Positions 23,541 to 29,467 of a stretch of DNA of 32,112 nt are shown in pieces. This DNA comes from a virus, in the IMG/VR virus record IMGVR_UViG_3300042937_000486, positions 1-32,112 of that record; one strand, written 5' to 3'. The position numbers and the translations under genes were made by a program. The notes beneath the pieces are model-generated. The model did no database searches. It was not told the origin of the DNA and saw nothing but the letters and a program-made list of their open reading frames with translations. The first letter of the stretch is position 1. Every line of letters starts with the position of its first letter.

Positions 23541-23614
23541 GACAGCGACCTTTAGACCTTCCGCGAGCGACGAGATTTATGCGATAAATCTCTGAAGGTC
23601 TAAAGGTCGCTGTC
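23541..23614. repeat. Long imperfect hairpin (21-bp arms with inner 9-bp stem)
   Basis: Outer arms 23541-23561 and 23594-23614 are perfect 21-bp inverted repeats starting GACAGCGACC. Inside, GAGATTTAT/ATAAATCTC (23572-23580 and 23584-23592) pair with loop GCG, leaving a 10-base bulge at 23562-23571. It could be a cruciform, an RNA hairpin or a bidirectional terminator; there is no clear T run. Confidence 0.9.
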
Positions 23615-23649
23615 GATAGACTCTATTTGTGCGCGAAAATCAGCAGTTT

Positions 23650-24069
23650 TTAGCTGTTTTCCCACAGTTTCGTGATGTATTTGTGAGAAGAACGCTGGCG
23701 AACACCCATGTTTATGGGTAAATTGTAGCGCGCCAATAGATTTAAAGCTCTGGCTTCTGTTCTTGACTCTAATTGTAAATAAGAACTGTTGTCATAATAC
23801 TTGACCTGCTCTTGCCATTGCTGAAAATGTACAAATTCGTGCGCCAAAGTGTGTAAAACAGTGGGCATTGGTCTTTTTGCTGCAATTACGATGAAGCCAC
23901 GAGAATTTTTGGTTGGCGGATTAAAATATCCATCCAAACCATCCTGGAATTCTCCGTCCCAGTCTTTTATACTTCTGTGATTCGCAAGAATGATAGTAAT
24001 CTTACTCGCGCGGCATTGCTCACGCAGGTGCTGAATGAATCGCTGAACTTGTGGATCAGTTCTCTTCAT
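23650..24069 (-). CDS. Small zinc metalloprotease (HExxH)
   Basis: 139 aa with LAHEFVHFQQWQ, giving H77, E78 and H81, and a downstream E105 in ESRTEARALNLL as the likely third ligand (gluzincin order). This resembles the compact zincins related to SprT or IrrE/ImmA. Such proteins cleave regulators or DNA-bound proteins; the target here is unknown. AGGG lies just before the ATG and ATATATACT further up may be a -10. Downstream is the hairpin and repeat block. Confidence 0.75.
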   Translation of the reverse strand: MKRTDPQVQRFIQHLREQCRASKITIILANHRSIKDWDGEFQDGLDGYFNPPTKNSRGFIVIAAKRPMPTVLHTLAHEFVHFQQWQEQVKYYDNSSYLQLESRTEARALNLLARYNLPINMGVRQRSSHKYITKLWENS

Positions 24070-24226
24070 GCCCTAGTATATATGGGCCAATCTGCAGGTG
24101 CTAATTAAAAGTTCTGGTTGTTTCTGGTGCCGCCGCTGTCGACCTCGGCGCCAAAACGAAAGAACCCCCCCAACATGCCGCACTTTGGCGGGTGTTGGAG
24201 GGGTCTTCATTTCGCGAATTGTTAAA
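24070..24226 (-). other. Intergenic gap with terminator
   Basis: 157 bases between the 114-aa gene and the metalloprotease. It holds the terminator at 24153-24204 and possible promoter elements for the metalloprotease. A short open frame here is the hairpin read through and is not called. Confidence 0.6.
24153..24204 (-). terminator. Rho-independent terminator, - strand
   Basis: 12-bp stem pairing 24164-24175 with 24193-24204 (one G-U), an inner CCGC/GCGG pairing in the loop, then a T-rich run on the - strand. It follows the stop of the 114-aa gene. Confidence 0.8.
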
Positions 24227-24571
24227 TCAGCTGCGGCGGGAGTAGTTTGGAGCCACGCGGCGACTTGGGCCATCATGCATGACGGACTTCATCCCCTCGT
24301 TGTCGTAGTACTTACCGAAGTTATAGTTGTACTTCGAGAAGAAACCGCCACCGTTCTTGTCGCGATTCACGGCACGATCAAACTGCTCAAGGAAGCCACC
24401 TTCACGGGCAACCATGCGGCAAGTACGCGCACGGGAGAACAGATCCTTCACCTCGGTCGTGCTAGGGCTCGCATCAGCATCCGAAGCCAATCGGCGAAGG
24501 TAGTCACGGAAGGCGTTGATGGTCATATCCACGATACTCGTATTGCGGTCGGTCTTAATACTGCTAGCCAT
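24227..24571 (-). CDS. Hypothetical early-type protein, 114 aa
   Basis: Begins MASSIKTDRNTSIVDMTINA at 24571, with GGAG 12 bases upstream. An earlier ATG at 24718 in frame is possible but its extra 49 residues look non-protein-like. The middle is helical (AFRDYLRRLASDADA), then RARTCRMVAREGGFLEQFD, and the end is Gly/Tyr/Arg-rich (GGGFFSKYNYNFGKYYD). The tail may bind RNA or DNA. No family recognised. Confidence 0.6.
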   Translation of the reverse strand: MASSIKTDRNTSIVDMTINAFRDYLRRLASDADASPSTTEVKDLFSRARTCRMVAREGGFLEQFDRAVNRDKNGGGFFSKYNYNFGKYYDNEGMKSVMHDGPSRRVAPNYSRRS

Positions 24572-24692
24572 AGTGTCCAAATCTCCAATCGGGGTAGTGA
24601 TTTCTGCACTTTGAAGCGCGGCAGAATTACGCTCTTGAATCAGCGGTCGCCTGACGATGGGACAAAGCCATCCGGCGTACCGTGAGATCACC

Positions 24693-24881
24693 TCAGTCGT
24701 CGAGATCGTGAAACTCATCAGGGAGTTCCAAACGATCCCATTTCCTCGCGAGGTGATCATCCCCATCTCTCGGCTTTCGGACCGGAGAAGGGAACTTGGT
24801 TTGTTGTTTTGCTCGTCTACGGGCATGTTCTTTTTCTCTTTCGTTGCGCCAGTTGCGATCTTTGTCTGCTTTGTCTGTCAT
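24693..24881 (-). CDS. Small highly charged protein, 62 aa
   Basis: Start at 24881 fixed by AAGGA. Begins MTDKADKDRNWRNEREKEHA, then basic (RRRAKQQTKF), and ends in an acidic EFHDLDD. Likely an unfolded nucleic-acid or protein-binding early protein. A good sigma70 promoter lies just upstream. Confidence 0.65.
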   Translation of the reverse strand: MTDKADKDRNWRNEREKEHARRRAKQQTKFPSPVRKPRDGDDHLARKWDRLELPDEFHDLDD

Positions 24882-24901
24882 CTGTTTTCCTTCGCATCTA
24901 T

Positions 24902-24930
24902 ATTGTATCACGAACCATTCGCGATGTCAA
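24902..24930 (-). promoter_or_regulatory. Sigma70 promoter, - strand
   Basis: TTGACA (24925-24930) and TACAAT (24902-24907) on the - strand with a 17-bp spacer, 20 bp before the 62-aa gene. Early-type host promoter. Confidence 0.8.
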
Positions 24931-24933
24931 TAC

Positions 24934-25227
24934 TTAGTCTCCTGAATCGTTGATGTCTTCTTCTTCAAACCCATATCCAAGAACGGATTCGTAGCCAATC
25001 TCTGACAAGCCAGAAAGCATCAATTCTCGCTCTTCGCGTGTCAGATATGGCATACAGATTTCAATCGGCTTCAATGAATCCGGATTGAGCCACTCGGCGT
25101 AGTCGGCTTCCTCTACCGTAATGGTGAATGCCTTGTTCGTTGCCCAACACCTACGCAGAATGGTCTTTGGCTTCGTGAAGGTTTGTGCTGGCGTGGTTTC
25201 GGACATTGGTTCTTTCAGTGCTCGCAT
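24934..25227 (-). CDS. Conserved-type early phage protein, 97 aa
   Basis: AGGAG stands five bases before the ATG. The sequence TRCWATNKAFTITVEEADYA then EWLNP and MPYLTREERELMLSGL matches a pattern I know from small phage proteins in which a CxxC usually follows the SGL segment; here the Cys pair is missing. Acidic C terminus (FEEEDINDSGD). Function unknown. Its transcript begins just after two hairpins. Confidence 0.7.
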   Translation of the reverse strand: MRALKEPMSETTPAQTFTKPKTILRRCWATNKAFTITVEEADYAEWLNPDSLKPIEICMPYLTREERELMLSGLSEIGYESVLGYGFEEEDINDSGD

Positions 25228-25236
25228 AGTTCTCCT

Positions 25237-25298
25237 AAAAGGGTCGGATGGCCGTCAAGCCATCCGACCCCGATGGTTCCTGTTGGGGTACAGGAACC
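25237..25298 (-). terminator. Double hairpin between early genes, terminator-like
   Basis: On the - strand a 9-bp stem (25275-25283 with 25290-25298) is followed by a perfect 12-bp stem (25241-25252 with 25259-25270), then TTTT and directly AGGAG and the next ATG. The second hairpin fits a terminator or attenuator, with read-through controlling the 97-aa gene, or an RNA processing site. Confidence 0.65.
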
Positions 25299-25311
25299 GC
25301 GCTATTTACTT

Positions 25312-25632
25312 TCAGTCGAGAGGGTCGGTGCTGACTGAATCTTCCGCATAGCGGGCTTCGAGTGCTTGCCCAAGCCGGGGCGCGCCTCGAGTGTCTTCGG
25401 ATACTGGCAGTGAGCCTAGGTCGCCAATACATTCGGGGAGACTGTACACCCCACGACTTTGCTTTCGCACCGGATCGCCAGTAATCCAAACGGGAATCAC
25501 AGAGTAGCCAAGCATGTTCTTGACCACGGTAAGATATGAACGAGGGAACGAAACGATTCCCGGATAAACTTCACTTGCCTTCTTAAAGAACTCGACTTGG
25601 TTCCTTGTATATTGTGACTTGATGTGTTGCAT
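25312..25632 (-). CDS. Early protein with winged-helix-like domain, 106 aa
   Basis: Start at 25632 fixed by AGGA. Begins MQHIKSQYTRNQVEFFKKAS. Residues about 15-70 carry the module shared with two other genes: a helix, then VIPVWITGDPVRKQSRGVYS and LPE. The R-G-V-Y end looks like the wing of a winged-helix DNA-binding domain. The C-terminal 35 residues are acidic and probably flexible. May be a regulator. Own sigma70 promoter. Confidence 0.65.
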   Translation of the reverse strand: MQHIKSQYTRNQVEFFKKASEVYPGIVSFPRSYLTVVKNMLGYSVIPVWITGDPVRKQSRGVYSLPECIGDLGSLPVSEDTRGAPRLGQALEARYAEDSVSTDPLD

Positions 25633-25678
25633 GATAGTTCCTGTAGTTAGTGTTTCATCCACTCGGATGTATGAATGT

Positions 25679-25706
25679 ATTGTACAATGTATTCGTACAA
25701 AGTCAA
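25679..25706 (-). promoter_or_regulatory. Sigma70 promoter, - strand
   Basis: TTGACT (25701-25706) and TACAAT (25679-25684) with a 16-bp spacer, upstream of the 106-aa gene. Leader of about 40 bases. Confidence 0.7.
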
Positions 25707-25710
25707 TACA

Positions 25711-26133
25711 TTAGAAAAGAAAATCTTCCGTCTGATCGTCCGATTCTTCCGTGTCAGACATACTGGCGCGCCAGGCTTGAGTCCGCACATCGATTTCGTG
25801 CAGCGCATCTTCAATAGTCAAAATCTTCCCATCGCGCAAGTCCTTCTGAACCTCTCCCACAATTTCCTGGCCCTTCTGCATCAGCAGAGCCAGAGCATTG
25901 CAAGCCAAAGCACGACCATTGTCAGTATCGGTAGTCATTGCCATACCTGCAAGCGTCAGCACTCCGGTATCCAACGATGTTGGCGCGCCATGCATCTTCA
26001 AACGCTCGATCAAGTAGTTCATGATGAGAGCACTGCATTGCAGGTTGAATTCAAGTTTCTTGATCTGGTCATTCAACTCCGTATTACTGCGAATGGCGGA
26101 CATATGAGCGCGGCGTAGAACTTCTGTAGACAT
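25711..26133 (-). CDS. Helical early protein, 140 aa
   Basis: Starts MSTEVLRRAHMSAIRSNTEL at an ATG overlapping the upstream stop (TAATG). Long helices (NDQIKKLEFNLQCSALIMNY) suggest a coiled-coil or helical bundle, with an acidic end (DTEESDDQTEDF). No family recognised. Last gene of the operon led by the AAA+ gene; the sigma70 promoter for the next gene begins close to its 3' end. Confidence 0.7.
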   Translation of the reverse strand: MSTEVLRRAHMSAIRSNTELNDQIKKLEFNLQCSALIMNYLIERLKMHGAPTSLDTGVLTLAGMAMTTDTDNGRALACNALALLMQKGQEIVGEVQKDLRDGKILTIEDALHEIDVRTQAWRASMSDTEESDDQTEDFLF

Positions 26134-26381
26134 TATACAAACCTTTCGTTTGAGTCATCATAGGCAAGGGAATCGTACTCGGCATCGGTGATTGGTTCAT
26201 TGGCAGGCTTCAGACATGGCACCAAACCATGTACACTTCTGAAGTCATGCATGATATTGATTTGGCGTTCGAGATCGAACATCTCCTCATGCTCGGCCGC
26301 GGCGACAGCGACTTCGCAATCTTTGCAATTAACACAATCAGCATCGTTCACATCAGCACCGCATTCACGACATGGTAGCAT
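26133..26381 (-). CDS. Zinc-ribbon early protein, 82 aa
   Basis: Start at 26381 set by GGAGAAG; the longer open frame upstream overlaps the previous gene. Begins MLPCRECGADVNDADCVNCK, four Cys in two CxxC-type knuckles within the first 25 residues, then an acidic helix (AAAEHEEMFDLERQINIM). Probably a protein- or nucleic-acid-binding knuckle. TAATG overlap with the next gene. Confidence 0.7.
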   Translation of the reverse strand: MLPCRECGADVNDADCVNCKDCEVAVAAAEHEEMFDLERQINIMHDFRSVHGLVPCLKPANEPITDAEYDSLAYDDSNERFV

Positions 26382-26682
26382 TTGTCTTCTCCATTGTTTT
26401 GTCCATGATTCGACTGTACGCTTCGGTCTTGTATTCAGTACCTGCACAAGCGGTAATGATTTCTGCATTCAATTCATCGTGTCTAATAGGGATTTCCGGA
26501 CAGTAGTACAGACCACGAGATCGTCGGCGCGATACATCCTTCATCAACCATCGGGGCAACCGTTGACCAGTGTTCTTCCGAATGTTAATCAACATTTTTC
26601 GAGAGATCAGATCTGTGGTTGCTCCACAAGAAATTGCAGCATCAAGAAACAGGTTTTGCTTTTGTGTATAGATTGAATTCAT
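26365..26682 (-). CDS. Early protein with winged-helix-like domain, 105 aa
   Basis: Start at 26682, AAAGGA upstream. Residues about 10-65 hold the shared module: TTDLISRKMLINIRKNTG, then RLPRWLMKDVSRRRSRGLYY and CPE. This is close to the N terminus of the AAA+ ATPase (SWLMKDDSRR, GRYSCAE) and to the 106-aa protein. The remainder is helical. Likely DNA- or partner-binding adaptor; inference. Confidence 0.68.
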   Translation of the reverse strand: MNSIYTQKQNLFLDAAISCGATTDLISRKMLINIRKNTGQRLPRWLMKDVSRRRSRGLYYCPEIPIRHDELNAEIITACAGTEYKTEAYSRIMDKTMEKTNATMS

Positions 26683-26692
26683 GGCGTGTCCT

Positions 26693-26920
26693 TTAACTAG
26701 ATTGGGTGAGTTCAAGATCCCGAACGATGGCAAACAGATTGGTCTCTTCATCAGCAGAGAGCATGATCGGATCATGGGTGGTGATGAAATTGTGAATGAG
26801 TTCTGCGATGTACTTGGTTTCTACTTCGCAACCAACCCACGATTCGGATTGATATGCATCACCAATAATTGCGAGTTGATCTGAGATGTTTGTGGGTGAA
26901 CCACTTCGGCAGTCTTTCAT
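26693..26920 (-). CDS. Hypothetical early protein, 75 aa
   Basis: Start at 26920 with AAAGGAG. Begins MKDCRSGSPTNISDQLAIIG; a helix-rich middle (ETKYIAELIHNFITTHD) and LSADEETNLFAIVRDL follow. No motif recognised. ATGA overlap with the zinc-ribbon gene upstream. Confidence 0.65.
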   Translation of the reverse strand: MKDCRSGSPTNISDQLAIIGDAYQSESWVGCEVETKYIAELIHNFITTHDPIMLSADEETNLFAIVRDLELTQSS

Positions 26921-27081
26921 TTTACTCCTTTGTTGTAGCAGTTGAAATAGCAGGTGTAACACATGATAGCAGACTCACCGGCATTTGCACTTGCAATATC
27001 TTGCGAGAGCGACGGCACCACGATGCACTTTTCTTTGGTAAGTTCATTACCACAATTGTCGCAGTACTCTTTGTCTTTCAT
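26917..27081 (-). CDS. Four-Cys zinc-binding protein, 54 aa (paralog A)
   Basis: Start at 27081 with AAGGAG. C7 and C10 (CDNC) and a C-terminal CYTC pair frame a loop IVVPSLSQDI and ESAIMC. The same frame occurs in the 66-aa protein at 27.5 kb (IPSLSRDI, DSAVMC), so the two are paralogs. Likely a structural zinc knuckle. ATGA overlaps both sides. Confidence 0.7.
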   Translation of the reverse strand: MKDKEYCDNCGNELTKEKCIVVPSLSQDIASANAGESAIMCYTCYFNCYNKGVK

Positions 27082-27275
27082 TTGGCTCCTTGGTATGGGT
27101 ATGCGACAGCGAGAAACGATGGGACTGCCCAAGCAACAAACACGAACGGCATCGCGAACCACACTGGCGCTTCGCGATTGATGATGCTATCCATAGCAAT
27201 GAAAGTGAATGCAATTGCCATAAAGAATGTTGCGAGAGTAATTAGTGCGTAGGTCTTACTGTTGAAGTTCTTCAT
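27078..27275 (-). CDS. Small two-TM membrane protein, 65 aa
   Basis: Two helices: residues about 10-28 (ALITLATFFMAIAFTFIAM) and 38-58 (VWFAMPFVFVAWAVPSFLAV). AAAGGAG upstream overlaps the stop of the 55-aa gene. Could be an inner-membrane early protein, for example in superinfection exclusion; not shown. Confidence 0.7.
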   Translation of the reverse strand: MKNFNSKTYALITLATFFMAIAFTFIAMDSIINREAPVWFAMPFVFVAWAVPSFLAVAYPYQGAK

Positions 27276-27289
27276 ATCGTGTGTCTCCT

Positions 27290-27457
27290 TTAGAATCCGA
27301 TGGCGAACGCGCCATCCTTGTCTGTTTTAGTGATGGCCGGATTGGCCCAATGATGAATGTCGTTTGTTGAATCGTAGATGACTACTGGGCGATGAAGTAG
27401 ATCAGGATCCTTGTCGATTGCTTGCTTGATTGTTTTTAATAGTGTGGCGTATGTCAT
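27290..27457 (-). CDS. Small hypothetical protein, 55 aa
   Basis: GGAG lies nine bases before the ATG. Begins MTYATLLKTIKQAIDKDPDL, then LHRPVVIYDSTNDIHHW and ends in KDGAFAIGF. It has the look of a folded alpha/beta fragment. The stop forms part of the next gene's ribosome site, and spacing to the upstream gene is four bases. No family recognised. Confidence 0.68.
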   Translation of the reverse strand: MTYATLLKTIKQAIDKDPDLLHRPVVIYDSTNDIHHWANPAITKTDKDGAFAIGF

Positions 27458-27461
27458 TGTA

Positions 27462-27662
27462 TTAACTCCGTTCCATGTAGCAGCATCCGAAACACATCAC
27501 GGCTGAATCGCCCTGTTTCTTTCCGTCACGAATACCCGCAGCAGCCGGGATGTCTCGCGATAGACTTGGAATGTTGATACGAGTAGTATCGGTCAGGGTT
27601 TGCTGGCAGTAGTCGCACTTCAGTTTGGCGGTCTTGTTTGCTTTGATTGTGAATACTTGCAT
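27462..27662 (-). CDS. Four-Cys zinc-binding protein, 66 aa (paralog B)
   Basis: Start at 27662 with AAAGGAG. CDYC near residue 16, then LTDTTRINIPSLSRDI, DSAVMCFGCC near the end. Paralog of the 54-aa protein at 26.9 kb. First 15 residues (MQVFTIKANKTAKLK) are an added strand. Function unknown. Confidence 0.72.
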   Translation of the reverse strand: MQVFTIKANKTAKLKCDYCQQTLTDTTRINIPSLSRDIPAAAGIRDGKKQGDSAVMCFGCCYMERS

Positions 27663-27675
27663 ATGAGTTTCTCCT

Positions 27676-29136
27676 TTAGGCGTAGATGGCAACGGGGGCG
27701 AACTTAGCGAACACAGGATGAGTAGTTGCTGCATCTGCATCATGCTTTGCAGGCGTGATGAACCAAACCTTCTTGGCAGCATCCCATGTCGCACCTGCGG
27801 CACGAATTGCATTGCGATCATGGTACGATGCACCCGACAGATCGTAACGCGTCACGATCTTCGCCGCGACCGGGATAGGGTTACCATGCTGGTCGACAGC
27901 GCCACTTGCCGCTTCAGGTGCAGCATCAGGTGCAGCATCAACGCATTGAGCCGATGCAGCGTCAACCTTGCTGTACAGATTCAAGAACGAATCGCGAGTC
28001 GAGGCACTGAACCGCGCACAAGCAGCGGTCACAGCCTTGGTACGATCAGCAAAGATGCTGAAGTTGTCCACGATCATGCACAGACGGCGAGTAGTGATGA
28101 TCGCATCCGATCCGCCTTCCATGTAAGTCTTACGAACGATCTCAGCCCACTTCACCAACGAATCGGCGAACGGCTCATCGATGCACTGCATGGCTTCCAT
28201 GTTACCAAGCACGATCTTCTTCTCGACCGACTTCGTTGGGTACTCTTGCTCGTAAGTACCGGAGAAGCGTTCAAGCAGCGCCTCATCGAGGATCGAACGA
28301 GAGGAGAACTGCTCGGAACCCTCACCACCCTGGCCCTTGGTGTTCATCGTAGCGAACACATTGAAGCCGGGAGCCGGTTCGATCTGCGCGTTGATCTTTG
28401 GCAGGAACGCGCCCTTACCTTCAAGGACGCGCATCAGGCACATGATCTTGTGCGAAGCCGTGTCCATCTCGTCGAGGAGAAGGATCGCGCCGCGCTTCAT
28501 CGCAGACACAACAGGGCCGTCCTGCCACACGGTATCACCGGCGACAAGACGGAAACCACCCATCAGGTCATCAGCATCGGTCTGGCTAGTGATGTTGACG
28601 CGCACACACTCGCGCCCCAACTTAGCACACACCTGCTCAATCATGGTCGTCTTACCGTTACCGGAAAGACCAGTGACCATCGTTGGATACCAACGCTTGG
28701 ACTTGACGATGGCTTCCACATCCTTGTAGTTGCCGTACGGAACATAGGTCAGCAACTTGGAAGGAACGAAGTTCCCATCAAGCGTAGCAGCAGTGACCGC
28801 GACAGCGGCAGGAGCCGCAGTACGCGCTTGCATCACAGGCTGCACCTGCTCAACTGCATTCGCTGGCAGGCTACGAGCATGAGCGGCACCGGCAGCAGCA
28901 TACTGTGCTGCTGCATACGCACCGTTACGCGCTGCACAAGCGGCAACGAGTTCAGCGCACGAGTAGCGACCGTGGCCGCAACGGCGTGAATCGTCCTTCA
29001 TCAACCACGACGGCATGGGGCAGCCGTACTTAGCGCGAAGCGCCTTGATCTGCGAACGCGACAGCGGCGAGGTGAAGCCCTCTTTAACACACAAGGACAC
29101 GAAGGTTTCGATCTTGTTATTCATTGAATTAGTCAT
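27676..29136 (-). CDS. CobS/MoxR-type AAA+ ATPase with N-terminal winged-helix-like and C-terminal DUF5710-like domains
   Basis: 486 aa. Residues 1-65 are the shared module (MPSWLMKDDSRR, GRYSCAE). An Ala-rich linker follows, then the AAA+ core: Walker A GLSGNGKT with K162, Walker B LLLDEMD with D222/E223, sensor-like FATMNTKG. After about 400 comes RNAIRAAGATWDAAKKVWFI, matching the GARWD pattern I know as DUF5710. CobS is the ATPase motor of cobaltochelatase; MoxR proteins are chaperone-like and act with VWA partners. Such phage genes are often labelled cobS. The VWA partner gene lies divergently across a shared control region. GGAG precedes the ATG. Confidence 0.88.
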   Translation of the reverse strand: MTNSMNNKIETFVSLCVKEGFTSPLSRSQIKALRAKYGCPMPSWLMKDDSRRCGHGRYSCAELVAACAARNGAYAAAQYAAAGAAHARSLPANAVEQVQPVMQARTAAPAAVAVTAATLDGNFVPSKLLTYVPYGNYKDVEAIVKSKRWYPTMVTGLSGNGKTTMIEQVCAKLGRECVRVNITSQTDADDLMGGFRLVAGDTVWQDGPVVSAMKRGAILLLDEMDTASHKIMCLMRVLEGKGAFLPKINAQIEPAPGFNVFATMNTKGQGGEGSEQFSSRSILDEALLERFSGTYEQEYPTKSVEKKIVLGNMEAMQCIDEPFADSLVKWAEIVRKTYMEGGSDAIITTRRLCMIVDNFSIFADRTKAVTAACARFSASTRDSFLNLYSKVDAASAQCVDAAPDAAPEAASGAVDQHGNPIPVAAKIVTRYDLSGASYHDRNAIRAAGATWDAAKKVWFITPAKHDADAATTHPVFAKFAPVAIYA

Positions 29137-29236
29137 TGCGATAGTTGCTCCGAAAGAGTGAGGAAATTGGTGGCCTACGAAGGCGACTCGCCAATCGTAC
29201 CATAAACGCCCTGTAGCCGCAATGGGGGCGAAGCAT
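29129..29236 (-). other. Possible leader peptide, 35 aa, before AAA+ gene
   Basis: An ATG five bases after GAGGAG opens 35 codons ending just inside the AAA+ start (TAA at 29131-29129). Arg-rich product (MLRPHCGYRAFMVRLASRLR). The likely promoter lies inside it, so it would be made only from an upstream start such as the TATAAATC nearby. Low confidence. Confidence 0.2.
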
Positions 29237-29467
29237 AATTCTCCTCGGATTTATAACCCCATATGGGACAAGGACTTAGGCACTATGTCGAAAAGTCCTC
29301 CCCAAATCGACATATTATCCGGACATTGGTAGGGCATCGACATAGTTGTTATTGGACATCGACAGCGTATTATCGGACTTTTCTGACTCAGCGACCCAGG
29401 TTTGGTTATTGGACACTTTGGCTATTGATGTTGACACAGGGCAGCGTTTATGGTACGATTGGCGCAT
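29137..29467. promoter_or_regulatory. Divergent control region with matching promoters
   Basis: Two near-identical promoters point outwards. On the + strand TTGACA (29431-29436), 17 bp, TACGAT (29454-29459). On the - strand TTGCGG (29217-29222), 17 bp, TACGAT (29194-29199). A perfect 21-bp element (29189-29209 and 29444-29464, inverted; contains TTTATGGTACGATTGGCG) covers both -10 boxes. Between them lie four TTATYGGAC copies (about 29315, 29349, 29370, 29406), candidate operators. Confidence 0.75.

Larger units (their letters stand above)
23084..23649. other. Non-coding block: candidate replication origin or control region
   Basis: 566 bases without a credible gene. It holds nine 12-bp iterons (23206-23515), four AGAGCTC-type palindromes (23157, 23238, 23345, 23447), a tandem pair CTCGCGACAACT (23349 and 23361) and a 74-nt hairpin (23541-23614). 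Iterons recur in different reading frames, so the open frames seen across them are not coding. Arrays like this are known at origins, partition sites and multi-operator control regions; which applies here is not shown. Confidence 0.6.

Noticed and set aside
24073-24276. 67-aa open frame in the terminator region, - strand
   Set aside because: It reads through the hairpin and overlaps the end of the 114-aa gene; no ribosome site.
24585-24595. Extra iteron-like CCAATCGG near the 114-aa gene start
   Set aside because: Only eight bases match and it stands alone, so it is within chance expectation.
27718-28989. 423-aa open frame on the + strand opposite the AAA+ gene
   Set aside because: Shadow of the GC-rich AAA+ gene; Arg/His/Ser-biased sequence with no motif and no ribosome site.
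29282-29300. Start of a small gene in the divergent region
   Set aside because: ATG codons there lack ribosome sites and are followed by early stops; the stretch is better read as operators.
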